In this document: positions 8,620 through 17,023 of the stretch, one piece after another
Layout of the letters: every line of letters starts with the position of its first letter
Position numbering within the stretch: the first letter of the stretch is position 1
DNA from: Lewinellaceae bacterium
GTDB taxonomy: Bacteria > Bacteroidota > Bacteroidia > Chitinophagales > Saprospiraceae
DNA length: 64,000 nucleotides
Assembly: GCA_020636225.1 (NCBI GenBank)
Contig: JACJYI010000003.1
Span: forward strand, 558,001-622,000
Direction: 5' to 3'
Notes under the pieces: model-generated
Seen by the model: only the letters and a program-made list of their open reading frames with translations
Database searches by the model: none
What the model was told of the DNA's origin: nothing
Program-made: the position numbers and the translations under genes

Positions 8620-9054
8620 TCATTGCTAGAATCTGCCGGAATCCTCAGGATGGACATGCGACCCCTCCGGGGTCGAATATCTTGCTCATGGCAATTGGCT
8701 ACAGACATGTGACCCCTCCGGGGTCATGTGGGATATTGCGCCCCTTCATGGCTTCCAGATATTCCGTTCACATTCGTTGGGCGCCGCCCAACGCTGGCGT
8801 ATTGCGCCCCTTCAGGGCTGCGGCTGGAAAAAGTCAACACCTATTGACACCCTTTTAGAATACTCCCCATAAACCCATAAACGAATAAACCCATAAACGA
8901 GAAAACTCATAACCCAATAACCCAATAACATCATCACCGCCACCACCAACGATAAAAGATTGACCAGAAGATCAGACTGCGATCTGCTATCTCGGGTAGC
9001 TATATTGCGCCCCTTCATGGCTTCCAGATATTCCGTTCACATTCGTTGGGCGCT
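8620..9054. repeat. Intergenic repeat region, including one composite repeat copy (8735-8867)
   Basis: No gene is supported. It holds two GACCCCTCCGGGGTC hairpins (about 8657 and 8710) and one copy of a composite repeat at 8735-8867: ATTGCGCCCCTTCA-block, GTTGGGCG..CGCCCAACG hairpin, a second ATTGCGCCCCTTCAGGGCT, then TTGACAC-CTTTTAGAATACTCCC. Low-complexity CATAAAC/CATAACC runs follow. A second composite copy begins at 9004. The same composite recurs at 16527-16658 and 16770-16894. Confidence 0.75.
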
Positions 9055-9596
9055 GCCCAACGCTGGCGTATTGCGCACCTTCAGGGCTGGATCCAGGAAA
9101 GGTCAACACGTGTTGACATACTTTTAGAATACTCCCTCATAAACCCATTAACCCATAAACTCATAACCTAATAACCTCCTCAACTCCTCCACTCCTCCAC
9201 CTCTCGACTCCCATCTGCCATGGCAAGATGGGAATCGTCGAATCGTCGAATTGGAGAACCGGGACGATCATCCTTTGCGCCCAGACGATTCTGTCTGGAT
9301 CCGGACTGTAAACGTCCGGGGCTTGGCCCAACGCTGGCGTATTGCGCACCTTCAGGGCTGGATCCAGGAAAGGTCAACACGTGTTGACATACTTTTAGAA
9401 TACTCCCTCATAAACCCATTAACCCATAAACTCATAACCTAATAACCTCCTCAACTCCTCCACTCCTCCACCTCTCGACTCCCATCTGCCATGGCAAGAT
9501 GGGAATCGTCGAATCGTCGAATTGGAGAACCGGGACGATCATCCTTTGCGCCCAGACGATTCTGTCTGGATCCGGACTGTAAACGTCCGGGGCTTG
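9055..9596. repeat. Perfect-looking tandem duplication, 2 x 271 bp
   Basis: 9055-9325 is repeated as 9326-9596. Each unit starts GCCCAACGCTGGCG, carries the GTCAACACGTGTTGAC palindrome and the CTTTTAGAATACTCCC motif, an AT-rich CATAAAC tract, a CTCCTCCA tract and ends with AAACGTCCGGGGCTTG. The second unit directly abuts the group II intron insertion site. Short open frames inside are identical in the two units and are not credible genes. Confidence 0.92.
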
Positions 9597-10077
9597 GCGT
9601 CTTCGGTACGCCATGAGGCGTGTGTCTATATTAATTAACCATTAAACCCAGTATCATGAAAGGGATACACAGGCCAATTTGCCGTTCAGCCTGAAGCAGC
9701 CGGAAGGCATGAGGAGGAAACGAACCATGCTAAGTTTCTGGTCAAGCGATTATGCGAGCCGTAACACAAGTGAACCCGGTAAGGCTTCGTTACGCAACAC
9801 TGCAGTGGTCAACCTTCCGAAGATGGCGAAACCTGAAACATATTGGGAAGAAACGGTAAAACGCACCAATATGGCTGCACGGAGTAGGACGGGATGGCGC
9901 GTATAATGAGGGAGACACATGAACATGGGATCCCCTAACGCCATGTAGTAGACCGCTACATGGGCGAGGGAGTCGGAGATGCCCATAGTACTGCTGATAC
10001 TGAGGACAACATAACCACAGAGGAGAGGAAGGGGCATTACTATTGGAAACGTTTTAGATAACAAAATGACTACCTAA

Positions 10078-11498
10078 ATGGAGAAGCGAAGTATCCTAGA
10101 AAAGGTACAAGCGGAGATAGAAATCCTGGAGCAGAAGAAGCGAAAGGATCAAAGTACGCAGGACAGGTGCAGGCTATTTACAACTAAAACTATATCAGAA
10201 AGCCAAGCAGGAAAGTAAATTCAAGTTCTACATACTATATGACTTCAAAATCAGCCTAAGCTACATCATGGAGGGGAGGCCTACCGACGATGTAAATCGC
10301 GAAAAGGATCAAAAACTCCCGGCGTGGATGGGCTGACGTTTAAACAGGTTGAGGATACTGGGCGCGAAGCATTTCTCGAAGCAATTAGAGAAGAGCTACA
10401 AGAGCACAGATATAAAACCACAGCCAGTCAAACGGAGTCATGATAGAGAAGGAGAACGGCGGACATCGACCATTGGGGATACCGACCATTAAAGACAGGA
10501 TAGTACAACAAGCCTGTAAAGATGGTCATTGAACCAATATTCGAGGCTGACTTTAACGAATCATCCTATGGGTTCAGGCCGAAACGATCGGCAAAAAGAA
10601 GCGATGGCTGAAATTAATGGGTAATCTGAGTGAGGAAAGCACGTGGTATACGATGCGGATTTAAGCAAATACTTTGACACCATCCCACACGATAAGCTAG
10701 TGAAGGCTTTGGAAGAGCGCATATTGATCCCCGAATAATTGTGTACTAGTGAAGCTATGGCTAAAGTCACCAGTAGTAGAGAGTGATGGAAGGTATAGTG
10801 GAGGAAAAGGACAATCGAGAGGGACGCCCCAGGGCGGCGTGATATCTCCACTGTTAGCGAATATATACATGAACCTTCTAGACAGAATTGTCAACAAGAT
10901 GAATGGCTATTTCGCGAACCTGGGGATACGGATGATCAGGTATGCGGATGACTTCATATTGATGTCACATGAGATCAAACAAGAAGTAATCACGAAGCTG
11001 CATGGATACCTCAACCGCATGGAACTTACAATCAACGAAGAAGAAAGCAAGCTGGTAAATGCGGGAGAAGAGCCTTTTGATTTTCTTGGATTTACCGTAC
11101 GATATGACAGGAGTATACTATTTAAAGGCAGCCGCTTTTGGAATATCTTCCCAAAGCAGAAAGCTCAAAAAGGGATACGAAAAGCGATCGATGTGATGAA
11201 ACTCAAGTTGATAGGTCACTACCCGGCAAAACAGGTTGCTTCAGAACTCAACCCTATAATCAGGGGTTGGATGAACTACTACAAAATCGAAGGAGTCAGC
11301 TACACACAGGCGGCATTCAGGAAGCTGAATGACTACCTTAGAATCCGTCTGAATAGATATTACAATCGTAAAAGCCAGAGGAAATCGCGCCTTCATGGTC
11401 AGGAGGCCTACGATCTATTAACCAAGAAATTTGGTTTAATAGTACCGTATACGACCAATGGTTTACGACCTGTGTATGCCCAAGGACGAAACCAATAG
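10078..11498 (+). pseudogene. Group II intron reverse transcriptase/maturase, copy A, frameshifted
   Basis: The intact design is a maturase of about 430-470 aa. It starts at the ATG of 10078 (MEKRSILEKV-like) and ends with a GIIM maturase domain (GWMNYYKIEGVSYTQAAFRKL). The RT core includes GTPQGGVISPLLANIYMNLLD and the catalytic MIRYADDFIL, so the active-site Asp pair is present. There is no HNH endonuclease domain. Several 1-2-nt indels break the frame before about 10750; only the C-terminal 249 residues (10749-11498) stay open. Compared with copy B, extra bases are seen near 10170, 10243, 10274, 10422 and 10430. One extra A in a poly-A tract near 10592 is common to both copies. Either true decay or consensus error in a repeated sequence. 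Confidence 0.82.
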
Positions 11499-11561
11499 GA
11501 AAGCCGTATGCGGGAAAACCGCACGTACGGTTTGACGAGGGGGTGAGGAGTAGCTATCTTG

Positions 11562-12962
11562 GGGAGTATTCTAAAAAGTGTGTCAACACTAAGAAGGCCA
11601 GGGATACCCTTAAACTCCTGGCCGTAGGCGAAAAGGCATCCCAGGCTCGACTATGCAGCATTTGAGCGCATGAAGGATTATCCAGCCCCAGATGGGAACC
11701 TGTCGGGGAAAAACTCCACGAACGATCTGGCCATTTCTGGCCAACATCTGACCTTGCGCTTCCAGCTTTTTGTGTTGTGTTGCAATGTCAAATATAGCAG
11801 CTTCTCCAGGGCCTGTTCATTGGTAAACGCACCCTTTGTCTTTGTCGTCTTCCTTAGGCACCGGTGGAGGGCCTCTACCGCATTGGTCGTGTAGATGCTT
11901 CGCCTGATTGCTTCGGGATAATCAAAGAATGGGGTCAACTCGGACCAGTTCTTCTCCCACTTCTGGCCTATGGCAGGATACTTCTTATCCCATTTTATCT
12001 TGAAGCGGTCCAACTGTTCTGATGCTGCTTCAACACTGTCCTGGCTATAGATCTTCTTCAGATCCGAACAGATCGCACGACTATCCTTCCAGGATACATG
12101 TCGGATACTCGTGCGGACCATATGGATAATACACCGCTGGACGATCGATCGGGGGAATACGTTCTCGATCACCTCACTAAACCCGTTCAATCCGTCCACA
12201 CAAAAGAAACATACGTCCTGTACACCTCGATCCTTCAGGTTTTCCAGCACTCGACCCCAGTGCCGTGCACCCTCGCTTTGGCCTATAAACAGACCGAGTA
12301 CATCTCGCTCTCCTTCCAGATTTACGCCGAACACCGTGTAGACAGCCTTGGATACCACCTGACGGTTCTCTCTGATTTTGAAGTGTATGGCATCCAGATA
12401 AATGATCGCATAGACCTCATCCAAAGGCCGGTTCTTCCAGGCTGTGATCTCATCCAATACTCGATCTGTGATCGTGCTGATAAAGGATGGACTGTAGTTC
12501 AGACCGTACATCCTTCGCATGTGCTCACCGATGTCCTCATAGCCCGTTCCCATGGAATACAGCGTCAGGATCTGTGCCTCAAGTTCAGGGGCTATACTGC
12601 GTTCCCACTTCTTGATCAACTCAGGCTCAAAGCTCCCTTGTCGATCACGGGGAGGCCGCACTTCAATAGGGCCCAAACCTGTTCGAACCGTCTTGCGTGT
12701 ATACCCATTGCGCCTGTTCCCTGGCTCTTCTTCCGAGGATAGGTGATCTTCCATCTCTCCCTCGAACGCTGCAGTCACTATCCTGCCAATCAGGTCGGTA
12801 AGCGCTCCGCCTTCTCCTGTCAACCCTTTACCAGATCGAAGCTTGGATATCGCTTCTCGCTCAAATGCTGCATAGTCGAATACTTCTTCCTTCTTTTTCT
12901 TCATTGTGTCAATTTAAGCATTTCTCAATTCTTGCCTTTGACACACTTTTCTGAATACCCTC
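11562..12962 (-). mobile_element. IS256-family insertion sequence, complete, with 8-bp target duplication
   Basis: Length 1401 bp. Left end GGGAGTATTCTAAAAAGTG, right end (reverse complement) GAGGGTATTCAGAAAAGTG, both continuing TGTCAA: imperfect terminal inverted repeats of about 25 bp. The flanks carry the direct repeat CTATCTTG (11554-11561 and 12963-12970), the target-site duplication typical in size for IS256. One intact transposase gene fills it. It sits inside domain VI of the group II intron. Confidence 0.93.
11678..12904 (-). CDS. IS256-family transposase
   Basis: DDE (RNase H fold) transposase of the mutator/IS256 class, 408 aa and intact. The N-terminal region has a DLIGRIVTAAFEGEM-DHL segment followed by RRNGYTRKTVRTGLG, typical of the family's DNA-binding part. 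Catalytic candidates are Asp in IIYLDAIHFKIR, Asp in FCVDGLNGF and Glu in TTNAVEALHRCLRK, the last two separated by the long alpha-helical insertion with the RCIIHMVRTS segment. The start ATG at 12904 begins MKKKKEEVFDYAAFERE. As the only gene in an element with intact ends and an unmutated target duplication, it may still be mobile. Confidence 0.95.
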   Translation of the reverse strand: MKKKKEEVFDYAAFEREAISKLRSGKGLTGEGGALTDLIGRIVTAAFEGEMEDHLSSEEEPGNRRNGYTRKTVRTGLGPIEVRPPRDRQGSFEPELIKKWERSIAPELEAQILTLYSMGTGYEDIGEHMRRMYGLNYSPSFISTITDRVLDEITAWKNRPLDEVYAIIYLDAIHFKIRENRQVVSKAVYTVFGVNLEGERDVLGLFIGQSEGARHWGRVLENLKDRGVQDVCFFCVDGLNGFSEVIENVFPRSIVQRCIIHMVRTSIRHVSWKDSRAICSDLKKIYSQDSVEAASEQLDRFKIKWDKKYPAIGQKWEKNWSELTPFFDYPEAIRRSIYTTNAVEALHRCLRKTTKTKGAFTNEQALEKLLYLTLQHNTKSWKRKVRCWPEMARSFVEFFPDRFPSGAG

Positions 12963-13080
12963 CTATCTTGCTGCTCCTTACTCTACTCTACCGTTTCCCC
13001 TCATAAACTCATAAACTCATAACACAATAACCTCCTCCACTCCTCCACTCCTCCACTCCTCTACTCCTTATCTTTACCCC

Positions 13081-14367
13081 ATGGAAGCATATGCCCAGGC
13101 ATTGGTGATCGCCATTCCTTTTTTCATCCTGCTCATCGGGATCGAGGCCTTGGCGGCCTGGCGGATGGGGCTTTCCATCAACCGGGGTGCGGACATGATC
13201 TCCAGTCTCAGTTCGGGGATCACCAATGTGATCAAGGATGTATTGGGGTTGACCGTGGTGATCATCAGTTATGCCTGGCTGGTGGACCATATCGCCGTGG
13301 TATCCATCCAGGCGACCTGGGCTGTCTATCTGGTGGCCTTTATCGTCCTGGATTTCGCGGGCTACTGGATGCATCGGCTGGAGCATGAGGTGAATGTGTT
13401 CTGGAACCGGCATATCATCCATCACAGCAGTGAGGAGTTCAACCTGTCCTGCGCCCTGAGGCAGAGCGTGTCCAATGTCACCTCGTTCATTGCCCTGTTC
13501 ATGATCCCGGCGGCCCTCCTGGGTGTGCCGGCGCAGGTGATCGGTTTCATTGCACCGATCCATCTGTTCGCCCAATTCTGGTATCATACCCGGTTGATCG
13601 GCAAGATGGGCGTGTTGGAGGCGGTGCTGGTTACCCCCAGCCATCACCGGGTGCATCACGCCATGAACGATCGTTACCTGGATCGCAATTACGGGCAGAT
13701 CCTGATCATCTGGGACAAGCTGTTCGGTACTTTCCAGCCGGAATTGGCCGCGGAGCCGCCGGTGTACGGGGTAAAACGCCCGGTGCGGACCTGGAATCCC
13801 CTCCTGATCAATGTGCAGCATCTCTGGCTCCTGATCCGCGATGCCTGGCGTACGCGGAGCTGGTGGGACAAGGTCCGCATCTGGTTTATGCCCACCGGAT
13901 GGCGTCCGGCGGATGTGGCCCAACGGTACCCTGTCGACCAGGTCGATTCCCCTGACCAGTTGCAGAAATACGACAGTCATCCGGGGCAGGCGCTCCTGCT
14001 ATGGGCCTGGACCCAGCTGGGGTTGACCCTGGCGCTGATGTTCTGGCTGTTCCTCCGGATCGGGGAGCTGCCCTTTTCCCAGATCCTCCTGTACGGTCTT
14101 TTTCTGGTGGTCAGTGTATTCAGTTATACCACAGCGCTGGATCGCAGTCGTTGGTCCGTAGTCGTGGAAGTCCTGAAGGTGGCCTTCGGGATCAGCATGA
14201 TCGGGGTCCAGGGTGGGGGATGGTTCGGATTGGAATCCTCCCTGCCGATGGCGGGGTGGTCCCTGGCGGGGGTATGGGTGATGTTCCTGGCCGGTCTAGT
14301 GTGGCTCCGGTCAACACCGCCCGGGAGTAGGCAACCTGAATTCCAGACAGGATCACCGGTCAAGTAA
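13081..14367 (+). CDS. Sterol desaturase / fatty acid hydroxylase family membrane protein
   Basis: Integral membrane di-iron oxygenase family, 428 aa. The FA_hydroxylase domain (about 80-225) has the histidine boxes HRLEH, HIIHHSSEE and HHRVHH followed by NYGQILIIWDKLFGTF, the hallmark of the alkylglycerol monooxygenase-like branch. There are N-terminal membrane segments (ALVIAIPFFILLIGIEALAA) and three or four more after residue 300. The substrate (sterol, ether lipid or fatty acid) cannot be read from the sequence. The ATG at 13081 directly follows a low-complexity CTCCTCCA tract. The next gene starts 6 bp after the stop, so the two are probably co-transcribed. Confidence 0.9.
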   Translation: MEAYAQALVIAIPFFILLIGIEALAAWRMGLSINRGADMISSLSSGITNVIKDVLGLTVVIISYAWLVDHIAVVSIQATWAVYLVAFIVLDFAGYWMHRLEHEVNVFWNRHIIHHSSEEFNLSCALRQSVSNVTSFIALFMIPAALLGVPAQVIGFIAPIHLFAQFWYHTRLIGKMGVLEAVLVTPSHHRVHHAMNDRYLDRNYGQILIIWDKLFGTFQPELAAEPPVYGVKRPVRTWNPLLINVQHLWLLIRDAWRTRSWWDKVRIWFMPTGWRPADVAQRYPVDQVDSPDQLQKYDSHPGQALLLWAWTQLGLTLALMFWLFLRIGELPFSQILLYGLFLVVSVFSYTTALDRSRWSVVVEVLKVAFGISMIGVQGGGWFGLESSLPMAGWSLAGVWVMFLAGLVWLRSTPPGSRQPEFQTGSPVK

Positions 14368-14373
14368 GTCAAT

Positions 14374-16062
14374 ATGAACATGGGAAGAAGAGAGATCTGC
14401 GAGGTCGTATTGCTGGTGTTGCTCGGACTACAGGTCAGCAGGGCGCAAACCGGAGAGGTGACCTTCCAACATTTCTATCACTGGGATTACACCATAGACG
14501 TATCCTATTTTCAGGAACATGCCATTCCACGCATCCTGTATGCCGCCAGTTCCCGGGCGAAAAATACACGGGACCTGGGCGGGTTTTATGCGATCGATGA
14601 TCGGCAGGGACATCTGTTCCGGATCGTACCCCTTGATCCCGATCGATTTGGTTCCTATTCAGCACAGTTCATGTCCGTTCCGGGTGTGCTCGCCCCGGTG
14701 ATTGACCGGTCGTATGCCTATCGATGGCCGCTGGGTCCGGCAGGAAATGCCAGACAAAGCCAAGCGGACCTGGCTGGGGAAGATCCGGTGGTGACGCTTG
14801 TCGGGCAACCCGGCGACACCGTGTATGCCTGCCGGGATGGTGTGGTGCTGAATCGCCCATCGGGAGGACCATTGTCGCCAGGCCTCAACACCCGCGTGGA
14901 TATCAGTCACCCGGATGGGGGACAAATGAGGTACCTGAACCTGGATCCGAAGCATTGTTTTGTCGGTATTGGCGATCGGGTGGTGCGCGGCCAGCCGCTC
15001 GGGAGGTTGTCCGGGGTTGGCCAGTTGGAGCTGGTGCTCACCACCCTGGATACGGTTTCCTCTCCATATGTCTTGCCATGGGAGGGGATGCCCTTCAGGA
15101 ATCTGTATACCCATGTTCATGTATTCCACTTTGCCAGTGAAGAACTTCCTGGGTCGTCTCCATCCGGCATGGCGTCGACCGATATCCAGGCTTTGTCCGG
15201 AGCAGATTTTTACCCTACGGTGGATCGGCTGCTGGACGTCCATCGAGTGGCCGATCAGGTTGCCGTGTTGGCACAGGTCAGGCAAAAATGGCTGGGGATC
15301 CTGGGTGATTCGACGCAAACAAATCGTGTATTGGGTCAGATGACCTATGGTGTCCTCAGAAACGCGAGTCTAAAATATCTTCGGAATTATATGAAGAAGG
15401 ATCTGGCCTTGGGGGAATCCGTCGCGGAGCAGTTCGACGTGGAAGATATTCGGATGATCAGAGAGGGTGCATTTGGTAAATTGCTGAATTTCGAAGGGTT
15501 TGTCCACGGAGAGGACCTGATGGAAAAGGATACGGCATCTTCCATCTGGGATGAATTGGCCTGGTATGATATCCGGGACGGGATGTGGGTGGCTGAGATC
15601 GGGGCAGGGGAAGGATTGATCTCCTATGTCCTGGCCTGTCACTATCCGGCACTGCGTATTTGCTATCAGGATATCGAACCGCGAAGGCTCGATTTTGGAA
15701 GAAAGATATATGAAACCGATTCCCTGGTGAGCCTACCGCTCCGATTGTACCCTGTTTGGGGAAAAAAGAAGGATACCCGATTGGAGTCCTTTCGTTTTGA
15801 CCGGATCATCATTCGGGACGCTTTCCATCATTTCAAGAAAAAAGAGGATATGTTGGCCTCCATCCGTAAATCGATGGATGCCGGATCACAACTGATCATC
15901 AACGAACCAATGGGGGAATTGGACCCGGATACGGGTTGTGATGACACTTTGACCAGTGCACAGATCCGTCAGATCCTTCTGGCAAACGGTCTGGCGATCC
16001 TGGAGGAACATGTGATCGAGGAGGAGAAGGAGATCTGGTTCCGTTGTCGTCTCCGGGATTGA
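14374..16062 (+). CDS. Exported M23-like domain fused to a SAM-methyltransferase-like domain
   Basis: Unusual 562-aa fusion. Residues 1-25 are a signal peptide (VVLLVLLGLQVSRAQ). Residues about 115-235 resemble the M23/LytM beta-barrel (YRWPLGPAGNARQSQADL, DTVYACRDGVVL, GIGDRVVRGQPLGRLSG), but the zinc ligands HxxxD and HxH are not visible, so it is probably inactive and binds rather than cuts. Residues about 400-562 look like a class I methyltransferase: WVAEIGAGEGLISYVLA (SAM loop), YQDIEPRRLDF, DRIIIRDAFHHF and QLIINEPMGELD. A SAM enzyme behind an export signal is odd because SAM is not known in the periplasm; the domain may be repurposed or topology may differ. It lies 6 bp after the membrane hydroxylase gene, which suggests a shared envelope role. 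Confidence 0.7.
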   Translation: MNMGRREICEVVLLVLLGLQVSRAQTGEVTFQHFYHWDYTIDVSYFQEHAIPRILYAASSRAKNTRDLGGFYAIDDRQGHLFRIVPLDPDRFGSYSAQFMSVPGVLAPVIDRSYAYRWPLGPAGNARQSQADLAGEDPVVTLVGQPGDTVYACRDGVVLNRPSGGPLSPGLNTRVDISHPDGGQMRYLNLDPKHCFVGIGDRVVRGQPLGRLSGVGQLELVLTTLDTVSSPYVLPWEGMPFRNLYTHVHVFHFASEELPGSSPSGMASTDIQALSGADFYPTVDRLLDVHRVADQVAVLAQVRQKWLGILGDSTQTNRVLGQMTYGVLRNASLKYLRNYMKKDLALGESVAEQFDVEDIRMIREGAFGKLLNFEGFVHGEDLMEKDTASSIWDELAWYDIRDGMWVAEIGAGEGLISYVLACHYPALRICYQDIEPRRLDFGRKIYETDSLVSLPLRLYPVWGKKKDTRLESFRFDRIIIRDAFHHFKKKEDMLASIRKSMDAGSQLIINEPMGELDPDTGCDDTLTSAQIRQILLANGLAILEEHVIEEEKEIWFRCRLRD

Positions 16063-17023
16063 CATGCGCCTGCGGGCTTACAGGTGGAATCTGGATGTAG
16101 ATTGTCATCATGAATTTCAGGGAGATCAAGAGAGAGACTACTGAGATAGGGTATGTGGACTATGAGGGAAACCATTGAAATGGTTTCATGGGTCCTGTTT
16201 ATCCTCTTCCCCGGGGTTAAAACCCCGGGCTACAGCGTCTTTGGTTAAGAATTTTGTGCAATCCAGGCGTCCAAATATCCCGAGGACCAAAAGGTCTGGA
16301 TCCGGCCCCATTCTGTCATTCCAGGTAAGGAAATTGAGCCCTTCAGGGCTGGGTCCAGGAGAGGTCAACACGTGTTGACACACTTTTACATTACTCCCTA
16401 GAAACTCATAACCTCATAACCTCATAAACTAATAAACTCATAAACTCATAACCTCATCACCGCCACCGCCAACGATGAAGGACCGACCAGAAGATCAGAC
16501 TGCGATCCGCTATTTAGGGTAGGGATATTGCGCCCCTTCAGGGCTTCCAGATATTTCGTTCACTTTCGTTGGGCGGTGCCCAACGCTGGTGTATTGCGCC
16601 CCTTCAGGGCTAGACCGGAAAAGGTCAACACCTATTGACACACTTTTAGACTACTCCCTAGAAACTCATAAACTCATAAACGAATAAACTCATCATCTCC
16701 TCACCGCCCTTCCGACGATGAATTCCCGTCCAGCCGATCAGGCTCCATTCTGCCATTCCAGGTATGGATATTGCGCCCCTTCAGGGCTTCCATGTATTTC
16801 GTTCACTTTCGTTGGGCGCTGCCCAACGCTGGGGTATTGCGCCCCTTCAGGGCTGAAGTCGGAAACGTGTTGACACGCCTTTTAGCACCCTCCCGAACAC
16901 TGCCGAAGGCAGGCACTCAATCACGAAATAACTCAATCACGAAATAACTCATAAACTCATAAACGAATAAACTCATAACCCCATAACCTCATAACCTCCT
17001 CCACTCCTCCACTCCTCCCCTCC
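16063..17023. repeat. Intergenic repeat region with two composite repeats, no gene seen
   Basis: About 960 bp without a credible gene. Composite repeat copies lie at 16527-16658 and 16770-16894 (GCGCCCCTTCAGGGCT boxes, GTTGGGCG hairpin, TTGACAC-CTTTTAG end). A partial copy sits near 16335-16396 and contains the palindrome GTCAACACGTGTTGAC. Between them are runs of ACTCATAA and a CCTCCACTCCTCC tract that ends at the stop codon of the next gene. Confidence 0.75.

Larger units (their letters stand above)
9606..12991 (+). mobile_element. Group II intron copy A, interrupted in domain VI by an IS256-family element
   Basis: The 5' edge follows CTTGGCGTCTTCG and begins GTACGCCATGAGG; about 1.98 kb remains once the IS is removed. 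Domain V is visible near 11501-11535 (GAAAGCCGTATGCGG / CCGCACGTACGGTTT). Domain VI is a long hairpin (GGAGTAGC, loop TATCTT, GCTGCTCC) whose loop is the IS target. The 3' end is set at ...ACTCTAC (12991) by comparison with copy B and with empty sites. A maturase frame lies at 10078-11498. The 5' end departs from the usual GTGYG, so the exact junction is inferred. Confidence 0.82.

Noticed and set aside
9679..9906. 75-aa frame in the 5' part of both group II introns (also 25865-26092)
   Set aside because: Lies in the structured RNA domains upstream of the maturase; conservation between copies is explained by recent intron duplication.
13009..13980. 323-aa minus-strand frame
   Set aside because: Antisense to the di-iron hydroxylase gene with its histidine boxes.
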